NCBI GenBank assembly: GCA_000597885.1
Contig: CP004371.1
Coordinates: forward strand, 1,426,001 to 1,490,000
Length of the DNA: 64,000 nt
From: Flammeovirgaceae bacterium 311
GTDB lineage: Bacteria > Bacteroidota > Bacteroidia > Cytophagales > Cyclobacteriaceae
Direction of reading: 5' to 3'
A program made the translations under genes and the position numbers. This document shows, piece by piece, positions 32,292 to 41,776 of this stretch; the first letter of the stretch is position 1; each line of letters begins with the position of its first letter. A model generated the notes under the pieces. It had not been told where the DNA came from and made no database searches. It saw nothing but the letters and a program-made list of their open reading frames with translations.

Positions 32292-33161
32292 ATGGATACA
32301 CTAACTTATACCGGGAATCAGATTCTGCATTCCCTTCACAATAACAGACCCTTTATTTACGATGCCCGATACAAGCAGGATGGCGTACCCAAACCTGTAG
32401 TTGTGTTTGTACATGGCTTTAAAGGATTCAAGGACTGGGGCACCTTTAATTTAGTGGCAGATCGTTTTGCAGAACAGGGGTTTGTATTTGTAAAGCTCAA
32501 TCTTTCTCACAACGGCACCACGCCAGAACAACCAACAGAATTTGCAGACCTGGAGGCTTTTGGACATAATAATTTCACTATTGAGCTGGATGATTTATCC
32601 GTGCTGGTAGATCATCTGGAGAATGGCGAGAGCAGCATACCTGCCGTAGAATTGAACCTGGGGCAGCTTGCACTAATCGGCCATAGCCGTGGCGGCGGGC
32701 TGGTACTTCTGAAAGCTGCCGAGGAGCCCCGGGTGAAAGCCGTGGTAAGCTGGGCGGCTATCGACAACCTGGAAGAGCGCTGGCCAAAAAGCTTTATCGA
32801 TGAATGGAAGAAAAAAGGACTGGTACACATTGCCAACTCCCGCACCAAGCAGGAAATGCCCCTATACTACCAGCTGGTAGAAAATTTCCAGGAGAATAAA
32901 GAACGCCTCAACATACCTGCAGCAGTAAAAAGTATGCCGCAGCCCCTGCTGGTAATCCATGGTACTGCAGATGAAACCCTGCCTGTGAAAATGGCCAAAG
33001 ACATAGCCTCCTGGAAAGAGGATGCTGAACTATTGCTCGTTCCGGAAAGCAACCATACCTTTGGGGGTACTCATCCCTGGGAGGGGAATGATTTACCACT
33101 CGACACCGATTTGGTAGTAAATGCAAGCATTGCTTTTTTAGAGAAGCATCTGAAAAAATGA
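32292..33161 (+). CDS. Alpha/beta hydrolase family protein
   Basis: 289 aa. Core motifs: oxyanion segment VFVHGFKGFKDWG (38-50), nucleophile elbow GHSRGG (130-135, Ser132), acid in HGTADETLP, and catalytic His in ESNHTFGG. The set matches serine hydrolases near the dienelactone hydrolase/esterase group; there is no signal peptide, so it is cytoplasmic. Substrate not predictable. The start is the ATG at 32292; a TTG three codons earlier is possible. A 61-codon frame overlaps its stop codon. Confidence 0.88.
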   Translation: MDTLTYTGNQILHSLHNNRPFIYDARYKQDGVPKPVVVFVHGFKGFKDWGTFNLVADRFAEQGFVFVKLNLSHNGTTPEQPTEFADLEAFGHNNFTIELDDLSVLVDHLENGESSIPAVELNLGQLALIGHSRGGGLVLLKAAEEPRVKAVVSWAAIDNLEERWPKSFIDEWKKKGLVHIANSRTKQEMPLYYQLVENFQENKERLNIPAAVKSMPQPLLVIHGTADETLPVKMAKDIASWKEDAELLLVPESNHTFGGTHPWEGNDLPLDTDLVVNASIAFLEKHLKK

Positions 33162-33343
33162 TCACAATAGTTGTTATAGCATCTTTAGCCGCAGGGCATG
33201 GGGTTTCTGCGGCTTACCTCCTGCGCCATTTAAAGCTTAAGCCCAGGCCTAAGCTTAGGCAGTGGCAGGCGGCCAGCCTTGTTTTTCCGGCAGGGGTTAT
33301 GCTTGCTTTCTGGCTTAGCAGTAAGCAGCAACAGCATCTCTAA
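33158..33343 (+). CDS. Possible small two-helix membrane protein
   Basis: 61 aa starting at an ATG that overlaps the hydrolase stop (ATGA), the usual geometry of translational coupling. It has two hydrophobic stretches (about 3-20 and 39-54) separated by a basic loop rich in Lys/Arg/Pro. No family recognised. Short length and unassisted evidence leave it uncertain; coupling and composition favour a real gene. Confidence 0.42.
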   Translation: MITIVVIASLAAGHGVSAAYLLRHLKLKPRPKLRQWQAASLVFPAGVMLAFWLSSKQQQHL

Positions 33344-33355
33344 GCATTCTTCAGA

Positions 33356-33838
33356 CTATCCTTCTGTTTTGCTCATGGCCCTGGATGCCAGCGCTGTTGT
33401 TACACCGTATACAACATGGGCTAAAACCAGATGCGTATAATACTTTCCTTTGTTCAGCCTGGGCGGTGTTTCTCTCAGTCTGATGGTTGCCTCCCAGATG
33501 GCTACACCAGTTAAGCCGGCGAGCACGCCGTAGGCGGCCCCTTTCAGCACGGTTGGCAACTTAACTGCCGGTTTCCACAGATACTCGTAGCCAGCCGAAA
33601 AGCCGGCTCCTGCCAGGTAATGAAGCAAAAAACCAGTAGTTTTATTTGCTGGTTTGTAGCTTCCTGTAAGTTTAACCAGGGGTTGTTCATGCACCAGAAA
33701 ACTTAAAAATTCAGGTTCTCTGAACTGCTCTTTCAGGGTTTTGGACAAACCATAGCTATAGGCGGTCATAACAGTTGTGCCCGCTATACCGCTCAAAACA
33801 ATTCTGGCTGGCGTAGAGGAATCGGCAAGTCTATTCAT
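33356..33838 (-). CDS. Hypothetical protein with glycine-rich membrane segments
   Basis: 160 aa. I do not recognise the family with confidence. It contains several small-residue-rich hydrophobic segments (VLSGIAGTTVMTAYSYGL near 14-31; a Gly/Ala segment near 75-85; VLKGAAYGVLAGLTGVAIW; LVLAHVVYGVTTALASRAM), suggesting three or four membrane helices. The pattern is reminiscent of DUF1440/YagU-like proteins, which is only a suggestion. It is convergent with the small frame at 33158 and lies 124 bp downstream of the next minus-strand gene. Confidence 0.65.
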   Translation of the reverse strand: MNRLADSSTPARIVLSGIAGTTVMTAYSYGLSKTLKEQFREPEFLSFLVHEQPLVKLTGSYKPANKTTGFLLHYLAGAGFSAGYEYLWKPAVKLPTVLKGAAYGVLAGLTGVAIWEATIRLRETPPRLNKGKYYTHLVLAHVVYGVTTALASRAMSKTEG

Positions 33839-33962
33839 ATGTTATTTATCTATTTTTATCATTCAAATGCTACTGATCATCTTCGTTCTGCTGCAGGTGC
33901 CCGCCCCTGGTTCAGACATAGCGGGCCCTGCAACTTTTTAACTAAACTGGTACCCGTACCCA

Positions 33963-34595
33963 CTAATCCTTATCCAGCTCAATCTTATGAACCAGGTATT
34001 CGGTTAGTTTTCGCCATTGAATTTCCTGGAACAGGATCCAGCCTCCAACGGCTATCAGGGTATTTACAATTTCACGGCCTCCGGCTTCTTTTCCACGATT
34101 GTTGATTCCTTCTTTCATGCCTATTTCGCAGGCAGAAATAATATTCCCCTTTCGCTCCACACGAAAAGTACTGGTGGCTTCGTCGGCAAAAAAATGCTCA
34201 ACTTTTCGCTCCGGCTTTCCAGTATCTTTCGGGTCATGGCTGGGCCTTACTGTAAATTCAGCCCAGTCTGCACCTTCGTTCACATCGATTACTTCTACCC
34301 AGGTATCCGGACTTGGACCTGGTAAATCAATAAATAGAAAATCCCCTACCTGTGGAATACCACTCTCCTTTACTTCTCCACTGGCATGATGCACCTTGAA
34401 ACCTGAAGCTACGCCAGGCAGACGGGACCAGTTGTTTACATGAAAAAGCTTTTCTTTCGACAACTGAAATGCACTGACTGCCTCATCAATATTGGGGTAT
34501 TCAGCACTGCTAAAAAAAAACTTATCCTTGGTCTCATCCCCTTTGATCACGTCGACCTCGGTCTTTATTTTCTTCAAAAAATCATCTATTCCCAT
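33963..34595 (-). CDS. Hypothetical protein
   Basis: 210 aa, no family recognised. A soluble N-terminal two-thirds is rich in charged residues (GIDDFLKKIKTEVDVIKGDE at the start; motifs PGVASGFKVHHASG, LFIDLPGPSPDTWVEVIDV). It is followed by a segment with RKVEHFFADEATSTFRVER and ends with a weakly hydrophobic stretch (IVNTLIAVGGWILFQEI) that may contact the membrane. No signal peptide. Good codon content and normal base composition argue that it is real. Its place in a run of unknown genes gives no function. Confidence 0.7.
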   Translation of the reverse strand: MGIDDFLKKIKTEVDVIKGDETKDKFFFSSAEYPNIDEAVSAFQLSKEKLFHVNNWSRLPGVASGFKVHHASGEVKESGIPQVGDFLFIDLPGPSPDTWVEVIDVNEGADWAEFTVRPSHDPKDTGKPERKVEHFFADEATSTFRVERKGNIISACEIGMKEGINNRGKEAGGREIVNTLIAVGGWILFQEIQWRKLTEYLVHKIELDKD

Positions 34596-34777
34596 AGTAA
34601 GTTCTGTCTACTTCTCAATCCTTTGCTTTACAGACTTCCCTGTTATACTTATAAACCTTCCAGTCAGTTGTAGTTTCTGAAATATTTAATGCTGATAAAC
34701 AGAATTGGAAGCTACTGCTGCACCACATTTGTCAGCTATTCATAAAAATCTTATATTGTTCTACTCTCTCATTGATT

Positions 34778-35236
34778 ATGAGCAAATACCATTTTCAGAC
34801 CGAAAAGGCAGGCTTTTCCGATCAGGGCCTTCACCTGCTGCGCAACCGCTTCAATTTTAAGACCATCCCCTATAAAGCAATTAATAGTATTGAGATAACA
34901 CAGGGATGGGAAGTAAATAACTGGCTTATTCTGCTTCTATTAGGGCTCACCCTGATTGTGTTTGCTTTTATCGCTGCCCTCTCAGTTTACCTGGACTATA
35001 TTGACCCTGGTGTACACCGTATCCACACAGAACGCATCCTGATGATTCTGTTACCAATTTTAATAGGCTACTTTTCCATTTATTCCGCCTTGCAGCGGGG
35101 TGAGGTTCTGTGGGTATCCACCAACTCCAATAAACTTAAGCTCCCCCTGAAAGCTCTCCATAAAAGCGGAAAACGTGAGGAATTTGTGCAGTTCCTGAAA
35201 AACCATGTAGAGCTGCGGCATAAGTTAACAACCTAA
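34778..35236 (+). CDS. Hypothetical membrane protein, possibly PH-like
   Basis: 152 aa from ATG 34778 (a TTG two codons earlier is also open). Residues 1-40 are soluble, two membrane helices lie near 48-70 and 88-104, and the C-terminal ~45 residues are soluble and basic. The phrase LRNRFNFKTIPYKAINSIEITQGW resembles the first strands of bacterial PH-like domains interrupted by a membrane hairpin (DUF304-like); this is an inference. Monocistronic, convergent with valS. Confidence 0.6.
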   Translation: MSKYHFQTEKAGFSDQGLHLLRNRFNFKTIPYKAINSIEITQGWEVNNWLILLLLGLTLIVFAFIAALSVYLDYIDPGVHRIHTERILMILLPILIGYFSIYSALQRGEVLWVSTNSNKLKLPLKALHKSGKREEFVQFLKNHVELRHKLTT

Positions 35237-35303
35237 ATTTATTAAGCCTGAACTGAGAGTTACTCCAGTCTACCCTCTACAAGCATTGCATTCAAAACTG
35301 CAC

Positions 35304-35336
35304 AAAAAAGCCAGCCCCCATTTGGAGACTGGCTTT
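35304..35336 (-). terminator. Terminator of valS
   Basis: AAAGCCAG (35307-35314) pairs with CTGGCTTT (35329-35336) around a 14-nt loop. The minus strand then reads a T-run (35309-35304), 54 bp past the valS stop. Confidence 0.75.
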
Positions 35337-35389
35337 GAATATTCATGCAGGAAAAAACTAATTTTCCCTGTACTATTATTTAGAATACA

Positions 35390-38014
35390 TCAGCCCAATG
35401 CAGCCAGGCTTTCTTCCAGCGCCCTGATCTTCGCTTCGGCGTCGGCTTTCTTTTTGCGTTCGCTTTCCACAACTTCCGGTTTTGCGTTGCTAACAAAGCG
35501 CTCGTTGCTAAGCTTTTTGTCTACCGAAGCTAAAAAACCACGGGTATACTCCAGCTCCTTCATTACATTATCACGTTCTGCTTCGGCATCGATGCTTCCT
35601 GCCAGGGGCACCGATAATTCATCCGGTCCTACCACCATGCTCACGGCTGCATCAGGTTTTTCGCCAAACTGCAGGTCGCTAAGGTTTGCCAGCTTGCGCA
35701 GCACGCCTTCCCAGTTTTCATATAGCTGCGGGCGCTCGGTACGCACCACCAGCTTTAGCTCCTCTTTGGGCGACATACCTTTGCTGTTACGCAGGTTGCG
35801 TACGTTCTGTACGGCATCAAAGGCTACTGCCGCTTCATCGAGCAGTTGCTTTTCGAAGCTTTCGGCCTTTGGCCAGGGGGCAATACAAAGGCTCTCCCCC
35901 TCCTGCCGCTCACGCAGCTGGTGCCAGATTTCCTCTGTGATGAATGGCATAAAGGGGTGTAGCACCTTCAGCACCTCTTCCATAAAGCCAACCGTAGCTT
36001 CGTAAGTAGCAGCATCAATGGCTTCGCCGAAAGGTGGCTTTACCATCTCCAGGTACCAGCTGCAGAAATCATCCCAAGCCAGCTTATAAACAGTATGCAG
36101 GGAATCGCTGATGCGGAAGTTTTTGAAGTTATCTTCCAGCTCCTCGAGTATCTGGGAAAAGCGGTTGCGAAACCACTCTATGGCAACACTGTTAGTACTA
36201 CCATCTTTGCTGCTATCAACTTCCCAGCCCTGGATAAGGCGGAAGGCATTCCAGATCTTGTTGTTAAAGTTACGTCCCTGCTCGCATAACTTTTCATCGA
36301 ACAGCAGGTCATTACCAGCCGGGGAGCTGAAAAGCATACCTGTACGAACCCCGTCGGCGCCGTATTTCACAATCAGCTCCAGCGGATCGGGGCTATTGCC
36401 AAGCGACTTGCTCATTTTACGGCCCAGCTTATCGCGTACAATACCGGTGAGGTAAACATTTTTAAAGGGCTTCTCTCCCTGGTACTCATAACCGGCAATG
36501 ATCATACGCGCTACCCAGAAGAAAAGGATTTCCGGAGCGGTTACCAGGTCATTGGTGGGGTAATAGTATTTCAGGTCTTTGCTTTCCGGATCCAGAATAC
36601 CATCGAAAACAGAGATAGGCCACAGCCAGGAGCTGAACCAGGTATCCAGCACATCAGGATCCTGTTCCAGGGCCTCCATCGTTAAACCTGCATCTCCTGT
36701 TTTCCGGCGGGCCAGTTCCAGGGCTTCTTCTGCCGATTCGGCCACTACAAAATCCCTGGTACCATTAATATAGTATGCAGGTATTTGCTGTCCCCACCAC
36801 AGCTGCCGGCTAATGCACCAGTCGCGCACATTTTCCATCCAGCTCCTGTACATGTTCTTGAATTTGGCAGGGTGCAGCTGCACCGTATCGTTCAGTACAT
36901 TCTCCAACGCCGGTATGGTAATGGTATCCATTTTCAGAAACCACTGCAGCGAGATCTTTGGCTCAATTACAGCATTGGTACGCTCGCTGTGGCCAACATT
37001 GCTTTTGTAATCTTCAGTTTTAACCAGGTACTCTTTTTCCTCCAGCTCTTTGGAGATTTTCTTACGCACCACGAAACGGTCCTGGCCTACAAAAAGCTGT
37101 GCTTTCTCGTTCAGGGTGCCATCGTCGTTCAGTATATCGAGCACCTCCAGGTTGTGCTTCAGGCCCAGTTCATAGTCATTAGGGTCGTGGGCAGGGGTTA
37201 CCTTAAGGGCGCCGGTACCAAATTCACGGTCTACGTAGGTGTCTGTAATAATCGGAATTGGCCTGTTGATGAGGGGTATCAGTGCCTTTTTGCCATGCAG
37301 GTGCATGTAACGTTCATCTTCGGGATGAACACAGATGGCTGTATCGCCCAAAATGGTTTCCGGACGTACCGTAGCAATGGTGATCCACTCCTCCGTGCCC
37401 TCCACCTGGTAGCGGATGTGGTACAGTTTGCCCGGTGTTTCTTTATGGATCACCTCATCGTCCGAAAGGGCTGTTTTTCCCTGCGGATCCCAGTTTATCA
37501 TCCGAATGCCACGGTAGATGTAGCCCTTCTGATACAGATCTACAAAAACCTTAATAACCTGGGCGCTCATGTTGGGTTCCATGGTAAAGCGGGTACGCTC
37601 CCAATCGCAGGAGGCTCCCAGCTTTTTCAGCTGCTCCAGGATAATACCACCGTATTTATCTTTCCACTCCAGGGCATGGTTCAAAAATTCCTCACGGGTA
37701 AGGCTGCTTTTTTCAATGCCACGTTCCTTTAACATGGCCACCACCCTTGCCTCGGTGGCAATAGAGGCATGGTCAGTACCGGGTACCCAGCAGGCATTTT
37801 TGCCTTCCATACGAGCCTTGCGGGTAAGCACATCCTGTATGGTGTTGTTCATCATGTGGCCCATGTGCAACACCCCTGTAACGTTGGGAGGCGGAATTAC
37901 AATGGTATAGGGCTCCCGCTCATCCGGTTCAGAATGAAAAAAATTGTGTTTCAGCCAATAGGCATACCATTTATCTTCTACCTCGGCGGGGTTATATTTT
38001 GCACTGATGGACAT
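35390..38014 (-). CDS. valS: Valyl-tRNA synthetase
   Basis: 874 aa class I aminoacyl-tRNA synthetase charging tRNA-Val. Start [20 protein letters not shown] (ATG 38014). HIGH-type HMGH lies at 50-53 within [13 protein letters not shown], the editing (CP1) domain is in the middle, KMSKS is in [15 protein letters not shown], followed by the anticodon-binding domain. The C-terminal ~65 residues form the coiled-coil tRNA-binding arm ([20 protein letters not shown] and following). An upstream in-frame start at 38116 would add 34 residues that are not conserved in the family, so I reject it. Monocistronic with its own terminator. Confidence 0.97.
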   Translation of the reverse strand: MSISAKYNPAEVEDKWYAYWLKHNFFHSEPDEREPYTIVIPPPNVTGVLHMGHMMNNTIQDVLTRKARMEGKNACWVPGTDHASIATEARVVAMLKERGIEKSSLTREEFLNHALEWKDKYGGIILEQLKKLGASCDWERTRFTMEPNMSAQVIKVFVDLYQKGYIYRGIRMINWDPQGKTALSDDEVIHKETPGKLYHIRYQVEGTEEWITIATVRPETILGDTAICVHPEDERYMHLHGKKALIPLINRPIPIITDTYVDREFGTGALKVTPAHDPNDYELGLKHNLEVLDILNDDGTLNEKAQLFVGQDRFVVRKKISKELEEKEYLVKTEDYKSNVGHSERTNAVIEPKISLQWFLKMDTITIPALENVLNDTVQLHPAKFKNMYRSWMENVRDWCISRQLWWGQQIPAYYINGTRDFVVAESAEEALELARRKTGDAGLTMEALEQDPDVLDTWFSSWLWPISVFDGILDPESKDLKYYYPTNDLVTAPEILFFWVARMIIAGYEYQGEKPFKNVYLTGIVRDKLGRKMSKSLGNSPDPLELIVKYGADGVRTGMLFSSPAGNDLLFDEKLCEQGRNFNNKIWNAFRLIQGWEVDSSKDGSTNSVAIEWFRNRFSQILEELEDNFKNFRISDSLHTVYKLAWDDFCSWYLEMVKPPFGEAIDAATYEATVGFMEEVLKVLHPFMPFITEEIWHQLRERQEGESLCIAPWPKAESFEKQLLDEAAVAFDAVQNVRNLRNSKGMSPKEELKLVVRTERPQLYENWEGVLRKLANLSDLQFGEKPDAAVSMVVGPDELSVPLAGSIDAEAERDNVMKELEYTRGFLASVDKKLSNERFVSNAKPEVVESERKKKADAEAKIRALEESLAALG

Positions 38015-38279
38015 GCTGTTGTATAGGTTAGTTTCCTGATTTGTAAAAGTAATTGCCTGCCCGCTAAAGCCAGGCGCAGTTGTAGTTTTCTTAAAAATCA
38101 ATTCCTGCCCGGGCATTATGCAGAACGCTGGTTTTTAATTTCCAGGCGCTCTTACGAGCTGCTATGGGGCAATATTGTTTTATAAGGTGCAAAATTAATC
38201 AAAAATGGCTAACCTGATGTTTATCATGTGAGCTTTTAGTGCATGCCATTTCCTGGTAGGTATTTTATGTTTATTACTA

Positions 38280-38287
38280 TAAATTTG
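38280..38287 (+). promoter_or_regulatory. Possible -7 box before the fumarylacetoacetase gene
   Basis: TAAATTTG, an exact TAnnTTTG match, 28 nt before the ATG. No clear -33 TTTG at the expected distance. Confidence 0.35.
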
Positions 38288-38315
38288 ATTTTCGTCAACC
38301 AGAAACTACTTTTTT

Positions 38316-39593
38316 ATGTACAATCCAAACGACCCGCATGTAAAAAGCTGGTTAAAAATTCCTGCTGATTCCCATTTCCCAATTCAAAACCTGCCCTTTG
38401 GTGTTTTCAAAGCAGGTAATAAAAATCCCCGCGCTGGTGTGGCCATTGGAGAGTATATTTTAGACCTCCACCAGCTACAGAAAGGTGGCTTTCTGAGCGA
38501 ACTGAAACTGCCGGATAAAATTTTCAGGCAACCCTCCCTGAATGCCTTTTTTGCACTTGGCCGCAAAAAGGTAGGTAAAGTACGCCGGGAGATAAGCAAG
38601 CTGCTAAATGAGGCAGCCGAAAAAAAAACCATTAAATACATCAGTAAAAAAGCACTGGTTCCGGTTGATGTTGCTGAAATGCTCATGCCAGTGGCTGTAG
38701 CAAACTATACTGACTTTTACAGCTCCGAAGACCACGCCCGCAATGTAGGCAGTATGTTTCGTGATCCCGACAATGCCCTGCTCCCCAACTGGAAACACCT
38801 GCCGGTGGGTTACCACGGCAGGGCATCTTCTATAGTGGTAAGCGGCACTCCCCTGCACCGGCCCTGTGGCCAGACCAAAGCGCCCGATGAAGAAGCACCC
38901 AGCTTTGGCCCCAGCCAGCGGCTAGATTTTGAGCTGGAGGTAGCTTTTATCACCTGCCAGAATACCCAGTTGGGAGAACGCATTTCTACTGATGAGGCAG
39001 AAAACAATATCATAGGTCTTGTGCTCTTTAACGACTGGAGCGCCCGTGACATCCAAACCTGGGAGTATGTACCCCTGGGGCCCTTCCTGGCTAAAAACTT
39101 CGGCAGCAGCGTAAGTCCCTGGGTTGTTACCCTGGATGCCCTGGAACCTTTTAAAACAGATGGCCCCAAGCAGGATCCTAAACCGCTTGATTACCTGCAA
39201 TACCAGGGGAAGCATCACTATGATGTTGTACTGGAGGTTTCCATTGGCACTACCGCCGGTATGGAGGAAAAAGTTGTATGCCAGAGCAATTACAAATACC
39301 TGTACTGGAATATGGCGCAGCAGCTGGCCCATCATACAGTCAATGGCTGTAACATCTGCGTGGGCGACATGTATGCCAGTGGTACCATCAGCGGACCTGA
39401 TCAGGAAAGCTATGGCTCTATGCTGGAGCTCTCCTGGAAAGGCACCAAACCAATTGAAATGCCAGACGGCAGCAAGCGCACCTTTATTGAAGATGGTGAT
39501 GTGGTAAGAATGTGTGGCTGGGCCGAAAGAAATGGCATCCGAATTGGCTTTGGAGAAGTAGTTACAGAAATTCTGCCTGCCGTTGTGGAATAA
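38316..39593 (+). CDS. Fumarylacetoacetase
   Basis: 425 aa, the length of eukaryote-like two-domain FAH. An N-terminal SH3-like domain (opens SWLKIPADSHFPIQNLPFGVF) is followed by the FAH catalytic domain. Seen: NYTDFYSSEDHARNVGSMFR, the metal- and substrate-site region LPVGYHGRASSIVVSGT, FELEVAFI, LFNDWSARDIQTWEYVPLGPF and GTISGPDQESYGSMLEL. It cleaves fumarylacetoacetate to fumarate and acetoacetate, the last step of tyrosine degradation, and needs a divalent metal. No other tyrosine-pathway gene is in the window. Monocistronic. Confidence 0.95.
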   Translation: MYNPNDPHVKSWLKIPADSHFPIQNLPFGVFKAGNKNPRAGVAIGEYILDLHQLQKGGFLSELKLPDKIFRQPSLNAFFALGRKKVGKVRREISKLLNEAAEKKTIKYISKKALVPVDVAEMLMPVAVANYTDFYSSEDHARNVGSMFRDPDNALLPNWKHLPVGYHGRASSIVVSGTPLHRPCGQTKAPDEEAPSFGPSQRLDFELEVAFITCQNTQLGERISTDEAENNIIGLVLFNDWSARDIQTWEYVPLGPFLAKNFGSSVSPWVVTLDALEPFKTDGPKQDPKPLDYLQYQGKHHYDVVLEVSIGTTAGMEEKVVCQSNYKYLYWNMAQQLAHHTVNGCNICVGDMYASGTISGPDQESYGSMLELSWKGTKPIEMPDGSKRTFIEDGDVVRMCGWAERNGIRIGFGEVVTEILPAVVE

Positions 39594-39854
39594 GCTTTCT
39601 GCTAAGCTTGTATTTACAGAGCACGCGCCGGAACTACAGCCCCCTGCGCTGGAGTAGGTCTTATTTCGGTCCGATACCATTTTACTGAATAAAGCTCCGG
39701 TTGCAGCCGGATTGCGCAATTAGCGTTTCATGACCTCTCCGTTACCATTGATACCGGTAAGGGCAGGAGATTATGGTGCGGCTGCAACACAGTAAGCTAG
39801 TTGTTAAGTTTTTTTATAACATGATTTAGATATGATATGCCTAAGCCTGCTTCT

Positions 39855-40349
39855 ATGAAAAGAATTGTAATAACAGTTTTTCTATGCGTGATGGGGGCAG
39901 CGGTGCAGGGGCAGCATTTTCAGCTGACCATTAACGCAATTACCAGTTGCACTACACTGGCTTGCATAGAGGAAATACAACAGAAAAATAAAGCCCTTAA
40001 AAGTGTAACACCCCACAGGCGTGAAATAGGTTCGGGTGCCTACAGGCTGCTGCTTGATTTCAGCCTGCCACAACGCGTTGGTAAAGGTGAAGAAGAAAAG
40101 GAAGCAACAGCCGGGCAGAAAAATTTCAGGCTCTTGCTGCTGATTCAGGAAAATAACCTGCTATTTGCCCAGCTGGAACAATTTACGGAAGAGGATCAAT
40201 TGGAAACCACCTATCTTTTTATCAACAAGGTAGAGGAGCTAAAGGGTTTTGTAGATCAGTACAACAAACGGAATAAGACCAACTACACCTACCAGAATCT
40301 GATCAAAACAATTACTTCCCCAAACCCATTTCTCTGGGTGTGGCTTTAG
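39855..40349 (+). CDS. Hypothetical exported protein
   Basis: 164 aa from the ATG at 39855, which puts a classical signal peptide at the N-terminus (KR, then IVITVFLCVMGAAVQGQ with likely cleavage after VQG). An in-frame ATG at 39837 would add six residues and is also possible. The mature part has two cysteines (SCTTLACIEEIQQKNKAL) and is otherwise charged and helical; family not recognised. Predicted periplasmic. It lies 58 bp before the flavin reductase gene on the same strand, possibly in one transcript. Confidence 0.6.
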   Translation: MKRIVITVFLCVMGAAVQGQHFQLTINAITSCTTLACIEEIQQKNKALKSVTPHRREIGSGAYRLLLDFSLPQRVGKGEEEKEATAGQKNFRLLLLIQENNLLFAQLEQFTEEDQLETTYLFINKVEELKGFVDQYNKRNKTNYTYQNLIKTITSPNPFLWVWL

Positions 40350-40407
40350 GAAAGCTGCCGACGACAACTACCCACTGCCTGTTACAAAGGTAAATTAATA
40401 TCAAGAA

Positions 40408-41301
40408 ATGAGTCTGAAATCTATATCTGTTGATCCGGGAGCCGTTAGCACGGCAGAATTTCACGGACATATGCTAAGTGCGGTAGCACCAAGACCCATT
40501 GCATTTGCCAGTACTGTAGATAAAGAGGGCAATGTGAACCTTAGTCCTTTCAGTTTTTTTAACTGCTTTGGTTCTAACCCTCCTACGCTTATCTTCTCTC
40601 CCTCGCGGCGGGTGCGCGACAATACCACAAAGCATACGCTAGATAATGTACTGGAGGTACCTGAGGTAGTCATTAACATTGTTAGCTACAGTATTGCAGA
40701 GCAAATGTCACTGGCCAGCACTGAATACGACAGGGGAATCAATGAATTTTTAAAAAGCGGTTTAACCCCCATAGCAAGCGAAAGAGTAAAACCACCCCGG
40801 GTGGCCGAAGCGCCTGCTGCTTTTGAATGTGTTGTGAAAGAGGTGATTCCCTTAGGTAATGAAGGCGGCGCAGGCAACCTGGTGATCTGCGAGGTACTGC
40901 TGATGCACATACAGGAGCAGGTACTGGATGAACAGGGGAAAATTGACCCGCACAAGCTGGATGCAATTGCCCGTATGGGCGCCAATTATTATTGCAGGGC
41001 AAGCGGCGCAGCTGTTTTCGAAATTGCCAAGCCGCTCAGGCATCAGGGAATCGGAATAGACCAGTTTCCGGAAGCCATCAGAAACAGCAAGATCTTAACA
41101 GGAAATGATTTAGGGAAATTAGGGAACACTGCCGTACTACCCGATGCTACTTCTGTTCAGGAGTTTGCCCGACAGGAAGCACTGGAAGATCAATGGTCCG
41201 GCCTGGGAGAACTGGATCGGGTACAGCAACAGCAGCTGCTGGCGCAAAAATATTTGCAGCGCGGCCTTGTTGAGGAGGCGTGGAAAGTGTTATTATCCTG
41301 A
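40408..41301 (+). CDS. Flavin reductase / FMN-binding split-barrel protein
   Basis: 297 aa. The N-terminal ~200 residues form a flavin reductase-like split barrel: HGHMLSAVAPRPIAFASTVD, NLSPFSFFNCFGSNPPTLIFSP (FMN phosphate-binding region; cited cores SPFSFFN and NPPTLIF) and the SLASTEYDRGINEF segment. The C-terminal extension of ~90 residues is helical and not typical of the smallest members. It probably binds FMN and reduces flavin or another cytoplasmic acceptor; substrate unknown. A terminator follows 14 bp after the stop. Confidence 0.82.
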   Translation: MSLKSISVDPGAVSTAEFHGHMLSAVAPRPIAFASTVDKEGNVNLSPFSFFNCFGSNPPTLIFSPSRRVRDNTTKHTLDNVLEVPEVVINIVSYSIAEQMSLASTEYDRGINEFLKSGLTPIASERVKPPRVAEAPAAFECVVKEVIPLGNEGGAGNLVICEVLLMHIQEQVLDEQGKIDPHKLDAIARMGANYYCRASGAAVFEIAKPLRHQGIGIDQFPEAIRNSKILTGNDLGKLGNTAVLPDATSVQEFARQEALEDQWSGLGELDRVQQQQLLAQKYLQRGLVEEAWKVLLS

Positions 41302-41315
41302 AGTACAATAAAAAA

Positions 41316-41339
41316 GGCGCTACAGGATAGCGCCTTTTT
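41316..41339 (+). terminator. Rho-independent terminator of the flavin reductase gene
   Basis: GGCGCTA-cagga-TAGCGCC forms a perfect 7-bp stem (41316-41322 / 41328-41334) followed by TTTTT (41335-41339). Confidence 0.9.
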
Positions 41340-41551
41340 CTTTAGTTTTTTACCTTTTTTATCTGGAATGTATATATGTAGCAGTAAAAGACATTACAGA
41401 TAACTTATAAAAGGGAAAAACTCATTTCTTTTAAGATTGGCAACAGTCTGGATACCTGATAAAACAGCCGCAGTACATTACAGAGGCAACTGAATCCTGG
41501 TTAAAAATTCACATCAGACACCAAACTGGAACAAACGCAGGAATAAGACTA

Positions 41552-41776
41552 CTATTTACCGCCTACTGAAGTAGAGGTAATCTGAGTAGTTCCCTGACGC
41601 ATAGTTCCAATATCATCATCCTGTCCGCCAATTGGCTTGTGCTTCTCGCCGGTGGCATCAATCATTTCTGAACCTGCCTGTACCTGCATCTCTTCCATTG
41701 GGTCGGAGCAGCCAGCAAGGAACAACATAAGGCCAGCACAAGCCAGCAAACTCTTTAGTCTGAAAAGGTTTTTCAT
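41552..41776 (-). CDS. Small lipoprotein of unknown function
   Basis: 74 aa. Residues 1-23 are a lipoprotein signal (KNLFRLK, hydrophobic core, lipobox LAGC, Cys23). The mature part is only ~51 residues, hydrophilic and probably disordered, with DDDIGTMRQGTTQITSTS near the end. No homologous family recognised. A TAnnTTTG box lies about 50 nt upstream of the ATG. Isolated; its own transcription unit is likely. Confidence 0.6.
   Translation of the reverse strand: MKNLFRLKSLLACAGLMLFLAGCSDPMEEMQVQAGSEMIDATGEKHKPIGGQDDDIGTMRQGTTQITSTSVGGK

Noticed and set aside
36785-37732. 315-codon plus-strand frame
   Set aside because: Lies wholly antisense to valS, which is fully conserved; a shadow frame.
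35390-38116. Longer valS start at 38116
   Set aside because: The extra 34 residues are not conserved and [16 protein letters not shown] at 38014 is the natural family start.
38922-39719. 265-codon minus-strand frame
   Set aside because: Antisense to the fumarylacetoacetase gene; no motif, composition of a shadow frame.
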